A stretch of 64,000 nt of DNA. Origin: Trichopria drosophilae (lineage: Eukaryota; Arthropoda; Insecta; Hymenoptera; Diapriidae). Position 1 is the stretch's first letter; the number at the start of each line of letters is the position of its first letter. Below the pieces are notes generated by a model. It saw only the letters and a program-made list of their open reading frames with translations. It did no database searches and had not been told where the DNA came from. The position numbers were made by a program, and so were the translations under genes. The DNA lies in the NCBI GenBank assembly GCA_030407085.1, contig CM059582.1, positions 137,633,001 through 137,697,000 of the forward strand. The letters run 5' to 3'. Shown one piece after another: positions 58,010-64,000 of this stretch.

Positions 58010-58910
58010 GAATCCGATGTCGAAATTTCGAAATTTAAAATGGCGGTCGAAAATACGTATTTTCACTGTATATACGCGAAAACCTGTATCCTAGGGTTTT
58101 TGAGGTCGCCAAATACGAATCCGATGTCAGAATTTTGACATTCAAAATAAGGGATCTAATATGGCGGTCGAAAATACTAGTTTTTACTATACAGGGTGAT
58201 TCTCCATTGAATGACTTGCGGTTAACAGTAGATTCTGTGATAAATTCTAAGAACATTTTTCCTTTGAAAAAAATTTGTGCGATTTATAGTTTTCAAATTA
58301 TTTAGCATTAAAGTCAACCAATCGTCGCGACAATCAAGCAACTCCTGTTCCTATTGGGTGACTTTTTCAAAGGAAAAATGTTCTTAAAATTTATCACAGA
58401 ATCTACTGATCACCGGAAGTCATTCAATAGAGAATCACCCTGTATATGCGTGATAATATGCATCTAAGGACTTCCAAGGTCATGAAGAGTTGATTTTCAC
58501 CGTGTTCATCATGAAATGTGGTTACCCAGGGGTTTTCGAGGTTCCATAAATCAAATTCGATTCCAGAATTTTAAAATTCAAAATATCGGGTGCAATATGA
58601 TGGTCGAAAATACCCGTTGTCATTGTATACGACAAAAATTTCAGTATCCAAGGGGTTTTCAGGTCGCTCATTGCGAATCCTTTCTCAAGATTTTAAAGAT
58701 CTGTGTCCAAAGGTTCTCAAGAGAAAGTTGGAAATTTAAACTGGTGGATCCAATATAATCGTCGAAAATTCGTGTTTTTACTTTATATACAGGAAAGTTG
58801 GTATTCATGCATATTGATTATCGCCGAATTCGAATCCATGCTCAGAATTATGACATTGTATTTTGTATTTGATGGTTTTCAAAGTTTCCCAATACAAATA
58901 TAGTGTCACT
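58010..58910 (+). repeat. Core-box tandem repeat, degenerate units
   Basis: Units contain GGTTTTTGAGGTCGCCAAAT (58090), GGGGTTTTCGAGGTTCC (about 58528), GGGGTTTTCAGGTCGCTCAT (58650) and ATTATCGCCGAATTCGAATC (about 58817). They alternate with AAATGGCGGTCGAAAATAC-like words and TTCACTGTATATACG-like words. It is interrupted by the MITE at 58192-58442. Confidence 0.65.
58192..58442. mobile_element. 251-bp MITE inserted in a core-box unit
   Basis: CAGGGTGATTCTCCATTGAA and its inverse TTCAATAGAGAATCACCCTG bound a hairpin-type element with arms of about 95 bp. TA flanks both ends. No coding sequence. Confidence 0.85.
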
Positions 58911-59442
58911 TATATTCGAACGTCCTTACAACGTTAAAGTATCAATATCAACAAGTGGAGAACAAATCGACGCCTAGGAACCTAAAGTTAAATACGTAGG
59001 AAATAGGATTATACTGTAATAACTTTCGAAATAGAATTATCTTGATCTGCTCTCCGAGAAGGGATCTTATATTTTTTCGATGAAATACTACTACTTTTTT
59101 CTTTAATTTTTTTTTATTTTTTATTTAATTTTAATTTTAACAAAAATAGGGTGAACGTAAAAATACCTTTTCTAAATAATTACGGATGGATTTTAAAAGA
59201 TTCCGTTCTTTTTTTCGGAAACATTTTTTTTTTCGGTCCAAAAATTATTTTTTTTTAATTTCTGAACCACATTTTCATATAGCTGATTTTGTGGGTATAC
59301 CCCCCCTTAAAAAGGTAAATAAATCACATACCAATGTATCTTCTAGAAAATCTGTTGTAAAACAGACTTTTTTTTTAAGTTATGTCAAGTGATAGGATTA
59401 TTTAGACCTCGGATTTATGTTCAGCAACCGCAAAAACATATA
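58911..59442. other. AT-rich spacer ending in half a core-box unit
   Basis: The last 50 bp (GATTTATGTTCAGCAACCGC, AAAAACATATA) is the left half of a core-box unit that continues at 62077. There is no gene. Confidence 0.5.
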
Positions 59443-60249
59443 GAGGGTGTCCCAAAAGTTTGGAAACGGTCTTGTAACTTTTGAATGAAAAAAAAATTTT
59501 TAAATTGCTGAAACACGTGAAACGATTTTTCAAACAAAGCTATCTTTTTTGAGGGGCTCACCGCAGGGGGGCGTGGAGCACGAGGGGGGATGAATATCTT
59601 AAATGGCAACATGGGTCGAGTGGGGGCTCATTTGAAAGGTCTCTTCGAGACGAATACAAAACACTGGTCATAGATGGCGCTGCGATCACTAATGGCGGTA
59701 TTATTCGACTTTTAACATTTTTAATCTAGTTACTTCTGAACAAATGAAGATTTCCAAAAACGCTGAAGTACGTGAAACTATTTTTCGAAAAAGCTATCAT
59801 CTCTGAGGGGTTCCACCCCCCCCCCCCCAGCGGGACGAGGGGGGATAGCTTAAATGGCAATGTGGGTTAATTGGGGGCTCATTTGAAAGTCTCTCCGAGA
59901 CGAATACAAAACACTGGTCATAGATGGCGTTATAATCATTTACCGCCGAATTATTCATCGTTTGAAATTTCTAATCTCAGAAACCAATATTCGGATCCAC
60001 ACAATGTTTGTAGCGATTAATAATGCCTAAGCACCCTCCTCTTTCACACGGGATTGGGACAGTCATAAACAGAGTTTTGCTACATTTTTTTACATTTTTT
60101 CTTTTTTGTTTTGTTTTTTTAATTTTCTTTCGTATTTTGTGTTTTATTTTTTATAGTATCGATCGCCATTCAAAAAGTGTATTTCAAAATAATTTATTTC
60201 TTGTGCTCAAATTGAGCCCCTGCAACTTCCTGACACTGTCACAGTCTTA

Positions 60250-61056
60250 AATAGAATTCGCCCAATACTTTCAGCCTCATATCTCTTGAAAAAAGATGTA
60301 CTTCCTGGATTATTCATTCGTCCTCGTGGTTATTGCATGTTGGCGGGTTTCGTCGTGTATGCCCTGTCTTTGACGTATCCCTACAAGAAATAATCTAATG
60401 GAGTTAAGTCTGGTGATCTGGGTGGCCATTCGATGTAACCATGCCTTCCCATCTATCGCTGTGGAAATGTTTCATCTGGGAATTGTCGAACCGGTGTCAC
60501 ATAATGTGGTGTCGCACAATCTTGTTGAAACCAAGCATTTTGTATATCATCATTGTACATGTTTCGTATTGCAGGTATAACTTCATGTTGAAGTAATTCA
60601 AGATAAATGTTACCATTTAAATTCCCGTCAATAAAAAACGGTCCGGCAATTCTTTTTTCACAAAACCTTCCCATACATTCAACTTCTGAGACCATTGTGT
60701 GCGAATATCCGACATCCGTCTAAATTAAACGTGGCTTCATTGGAAAAGATGATGCGATTCAACAGAGTATGATCATTATCAAGGCGCTGCATAAATGTAC
60801 CGCAAAATTCAACTCTTTTACCATAATCTACTTCTCTGAGTTTTTGAGTAAATATTATTTTAAACGGATGCCATTTCTCATTTGATAGTAGACGATGAAC
60901 ACTCATTCTAGAAATACCGATTGCCTGTGCCGCTTTCCTTACACTAACATGTGGATTTGTATTATGGATATGTTGTATTCTGGATAGTATTACGAATATG
61001 TGGCGAAAAGCTTCTTTAATATTCCAAATTAAAATCCATTCCTCTAACGGACGCAA
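60250..61056 (-). pseudogene. Mariner/IS630-type transposase
   Basis: From 61056: HTH region (VSVRKAAQAIGISRMSVHRL), then IIFSNEATFNLDGCR, where N replaces the usual first catalytic D. A frame change near 60690 follows, then VWEGFVKK-type text, LLQHEVIPAIRNMY and WFQQDCATPHY (second D). After another break comes IEWPPRSPDLTPLDYFL (third acidic residue), followed by a TAG where W is expected. The order is that of mariner/IS630 DDE transposases. The D-to-N change, stops and shifts make it inactive. Confidence 0.8.
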
Positions 61057-61123
61057 AACGCAGGATAGCGAAAGTCACGCCTGTGACTAGCGGCGAAATG
61101 AGGAACTACAAACGAGTATTTTC

Positions 61124-61309
61124 TTGTGGGGATACCTCAAATACAGGGTATACACGGCGAAACCTGCCAACTTGCAAGAACTACCAGGACGTATAATTCA
61201 GGAAGGACATCTTATTTCAAGAGATATGAGGCTGAAAGTATTGGGCGAATTCTATTTAAGACAGGCGCAGTGTCACGAAGTTGCAGGTGAATTTGAGCAC
61301 ATGAAATGA
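61124..61309 (+). pseudogene. Inverted duplicate of the transposase C-terminus
   Basis: MWGYLKYRVYTAKPANLQEL and GRIIQEGHLISRDMRLKVLG are the mirror copy of the coding end in the left arm (60370-60250). They are better preserved, since the W codon replaced by TAG there is intact here. The copy is explained by arm duplication and has no start of its own. Confidence 0.75.
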
Positions 61310-62076
61310 ATTATTTTGAAATACACTTTTTAAGCGGCGATCAATACTATAGAAAATAAAACACAACAAACGAAAGAAAATTCAAAAAAAGGAAAAATGT
61401 AAAAAAAGTAGCAAAACTCTGCCTATGACGGACCCAAGCCGGGTAAAAGAGGAGGGTGCTTAGGCATTTTTAATCGCCACAAATATTGTGTGGTATGTTG
61501 GATCCGAATATTGGTTTGTGAGATTAGAAATTTCAAACGATGAATAATTCGGTGATAAATGATTATAACGCCATCTATGACCAGTGTTTTGTATTCGTCT
61601 CGAAGAGACCTTTCAAATGAACCGCCAATTAACCCACATTGCCATTTAAGCTATTCATCTTCCCTCGTGCCCCACGTCCCCCCTTGGGGGGGGGGGGGGG
61701 TTGGAACCCCTCAGAGATGATAGCTTTTTCGAAAAATAGTTTCACGTACTTCAGCGATTTTCGAAATCTTCATTTGTTCAGAAGTAACTAGATTAAAAAT
61801 GTTAAAATTCGAATAAGTCCGCGATAAGTGATCGCAGCGCCATAAATGACCAGTGGTTGGTATTCGTCTCGAAGAGACCTTTCAAATGAGCCCCCACTCG
61901 ACACATGTTCCCATTTAAGATATTCATCTCCCTTCATGACCCATGCCTCCCCTTGGGGTGGGGGGTTGGAACCCCTAAAAAAAATGAAAAATCGTTTCAC
62001 GTGTTTCAGCAATTTTAACAATTTTTTTTGTTTCAAAAGTTACAAGACCGTTTCCAAACTTTTGGGACACCCTGTA

Positions 62077-62880
62077 TATGTATAAGATGGTGAGATCCTC
62101 AGGGCCCCACAAAAATTCTGATGCGATGTGATTAATTAGATATCGAATTTACATTCAGCGACCCAAAATCTTATAGATAACATGGTCATATCTCCAGGTC
62201 AGAAAGAAGAATTCCATTTTTCTTGCTAGATGTTATTTTTTTGAGGTTATATCAAAATCCTAATGTGATGTGGTTAATTAGTCCTCTCATTTAGATTCAG
62301 CGACCCAAAAAACGTATAAATAACATAGTCAGATCACCACGTCTGAAAGAAGAATCCATTTTTCTTGCTAGATGTTATATCAAAATCCTGATCTGATGTG
62401 GTTAATTATACCTCTCATTTAGATTCAGTGACCCAAAGAACGTATAGATAACATAGTCGGATCACCATGTCAGAAAGAAGAATTCCTTTTTAGCTTGCAA
62501 GATGGTTTTTTTTTTGAGGTTATGTCAAAAGCCTGATGTGATGAGGTTAATTATACCTCGAATTGAGATTCAGCGACCTAAAAAACGTACATATAACATA
62601 GTCAGATCACCAGGTCAGAAAGAAAAATTCCTTTTTGCTTGCAACATGGTTTTTTTGTGGTTATGTCAAAAGCGTGATGTGATGTTAATTGTACCTCGAA
62701 TTTAGATTCAGCGACCCAATAAACGTATAGATAACATAGATCACCAGGTCAGAAAGAAGAATTCCTTTTTGCTTGCAACATGGTTTTTTTGTGGTTATGT
62801 CAAAAGCCTGATGTGATGAGGTTAATTGTACCTCGAATTTAGATTCAGCGGCCCGAAAAACGTCTAGATAATATGAACTG
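62077..62880 (+). repeat. Six core-box tandem units, 128-145 bp
   Basis: TTCAGCGACC-type boxes lie at 62154, 62296, 62424, 62569, 62707 and 62844. Each is followed by AAAAACGTATAGATAACATA and AGTCAGATCACCAGGTCAGA-like text, and preceded by GATGTGATG-GGTTAATT and CCTCGAATTTAGA. A seventh half-unit begins at 59409 left of the foldback. Confidence 0.85.
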
Positions 62881-63080
62881 ACATACTAATCACGAATTTT
62901 TTTTTTTGTATGGCTTTGCAATTCTTCAACACGTGTATGTTACATTTTCTTCAATTTTTTTCTACATAAACAATAATTTTTGAAATTCGATGACGGTTTC
63001 AAATTCTGCGGCGAAGATTTACAAAAAAAAAAATTCGTTAATTTTGGTAAAAAACTAAAGGCTCTATCTTAATATCCGTG
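62881..63080 (+). repeat. Non-tandem flank of the array, shared with 50.6-50.8 kb
   Basis: TATGGCTTTGCAATTCTTCA, TTCTGCGGCGAAGATTTAC and TTCGTTAATTTTGGT match the reverse complement of 50640-50790. The same flank-plus-core-box arrangement therefore occurs twice in inverted orientation. Confidence 0.65.
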
Positions 63081-63339
63081 GTGATGCCACGTAGGACGAA
63101 CGTGAAAACTCACTTTAAAAACCTAATATCTCAAGAACGTATCGGTCAAAATGAATGGAAAAAAACCGAAATGAAGACAAAATCAAATGATTACAGAGTG
63201 AAGGAAAATTGTAGAGGAAACTCATTCCACGGTAGTTAGTCGGAGAATTTCGTCCAAACTCGGGCAAAATCGTGAAACAAATATTAAATCTCCGGTATCT
63301 GTACAATGGCATGACTAATTTTGACGGAACTAGAACCAA
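63081..63339. other. Flank, probably part of the terminal repeat
   Basis: Words such as AATGAATGGAAAAAAACCGA recall the following ~430-bp unit but are too diverged to align firmly. Confidence 0.35.
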
Positions 63340-64000
63340 ATGGTAGATAAATTAGTGTAGAAACGGATAAAATTGAAAATGCAATTCGTTCGAACAACTT
63401 TGTCGGTAAATTTCAGAAATGACCGTGACTATTCGTCAACTTAATATGCAAATCAAAGTTTCTCGGGATAGAATCGATCAATCGAAATGAAACTGAAATC
63501 AAATGAAAGATAAATTATTCCCGAAGAAGGTGAGACTTACTGGGTCATTACTACAATGAGCACAGCGGGAAATTTGGTAATAAATTAGTAAAAATCGCAA
63601 ATTCCACACTAAAACGCATTTTTTGCGTCAGAATCGACAAACAGAAAAGAAACTGAAACTGTGCTGAAAGATATGTTAGTGCGAAGGGAGGTAAGTTATG
63701 CAGACTCACAAACAGGACTAGTTTGGCAAACAATTTCGTGGAAATCCCCATTATCTATCGATTTGAATGATTAATTTGGATACAGCTAATATAGAACAGG
63801 ATAAAAATGAAACAGTAATTAATTCTAACAACTTCGTCGGTAAATTTCGGAAATATTCGGTGCTATTCTCCAATTTTATGTTCAAATCAAAGTATCTCGT
63901 GATAGTATGACGAAATATCGTCTATCTAGCCCGTAGCCTGAAATCCATAAAAATATTGCATTTAATTTCCTTTATTTCAGTAATATTAAATAGATTCCCG
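63340..64000 (+). repeat. ~430-bp-period tandem repeat (partial)
   Basis: TCGAACAACTTTGTCGGTAA, then ATTTCAGAAAT and CAAATCAAAGTTTCTCGGGA at 63390-63477, recurs as CTAACAACTTCGTCGGTAAA, ATTTCGGAAAT and CAAATCAAAGTATCTCGTGA at 63822-63910, a step of about 432 bp. GATAAAATTGAAA / GATAAAAATGAAA precede both. The array appears to continue beyond the window. Confidence 0.65.

Larger units (their letters stand above)
59443..62074. mobile_element. 2.63-kb mariner-like foldback with ~950-bp arms
   Basis: Termini AGGGTGTCCCAAAAGTTTGG (59444) and its inverse (62054-62073) are followed by matching arms: GGAAACGGTCTTGTAACTTT, GGGGGCTCATTTGAAAGGTC, GATTAATAATGCCTAAGCAC and GTATTGGGCGAATTC. These run 59443-60392 and about 61118-62074. 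TA flanks both ends. The centre and left arm carry a transposase gene on the minus strand. The right arm carries an inverted second copy of the transposase's 3' coding end. Confidence 0.85.

Overview
This is an AT-rich animal nuclear window, most likely from an insect and perhaps a hymenopteran. There is no operon structure and no host gene I could recognise. Nearly everything I can identify is transposable-element debris. It comprises several LINE (non-LTR) families, two Mutator-like (MULE) gene fragments plus one long-TIR MULE, mariner-like elements built as giant foldbacks, TA-flanked MITEs, tandem repeats with a shared core box, and one large uncharacterised PIN/XPG-like gene. The insect assignment is an inference from TE composition.

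Region by region. 1-584 is the end of a foldback element. 1.6-2.0 kb holds three ~120-bp core-box repeats. 2.0-2.97 kb looks like a promoter-bearing solo LTR. 4.3-7.1 kb mixes two MULE gene fragments with a PHD-finger LINE ORF1. 7.5-9.9 kb has LINE tails and fragments, and 11.0-11.4 kb is a MITE. 12.0-16.3 kb is a decayed minus-strand LINE (LINE-A'). 17.7-29.4 kb is one older LINE (LINE-B) split by three insertions. These are a 1.16-kb element with 20-bp TIRs, a 1.86-kb long-TIR element with TATATG target duplications (itself carrying a 529-bp insert), and a 6.39-kb insertion bounded by a 14-bp inverted repeat. The last one carries the PIN/XPG-like gene.

31.7-33.2 kb is a decayed Ulp1-protease-type transposon gene with a small template-switch palindrome. 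35.2 and 37.3 kb carry tRNA-like (SINE-head) motifs. 37.6-41.2 kb is a ~1-kb-arm foldback. It abuts a second palindrome of ~4.5 kb (41.23-45.75 kb) with ~1.8-kb arms that carry mirrored ORFs, mirrored MITEs and four promoter-like cassettes around a mariner transposase remnant.

46.7-50.5 kb is a near-complete MULE with ~280-bp TIRs. Its gene model needs at least two GT-AG introns, one of which holds a long (GT)n tract. 51.1-56.5 kb is the best preserved LINE (LINE-A, plus strand). Its ORF1 has a homopolymer frameshift, and its ORF2 has a damaged 5' endonuclease and one in-frame stop. 58.0-58.9 kb and 62.1-63.1 kb are core-box tandem repeats. A 2.63-kb foldback (59443-62074) with a mariner-like transposase is inserted between them, inside a repeat unit. 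The window ends in a ~430-bp-period tandem repeat.

The elements do not form a pathway. What the sequence records is an order of events: LINE-B first, then the insertions that split it, then insertions into those, alongside repeated formation of inverted duplications. The items most worth follow-up are the PIN/XPG-like gene in its TIR-bounded insertion, the twin-ORF palindrome, and the core-box repeats.
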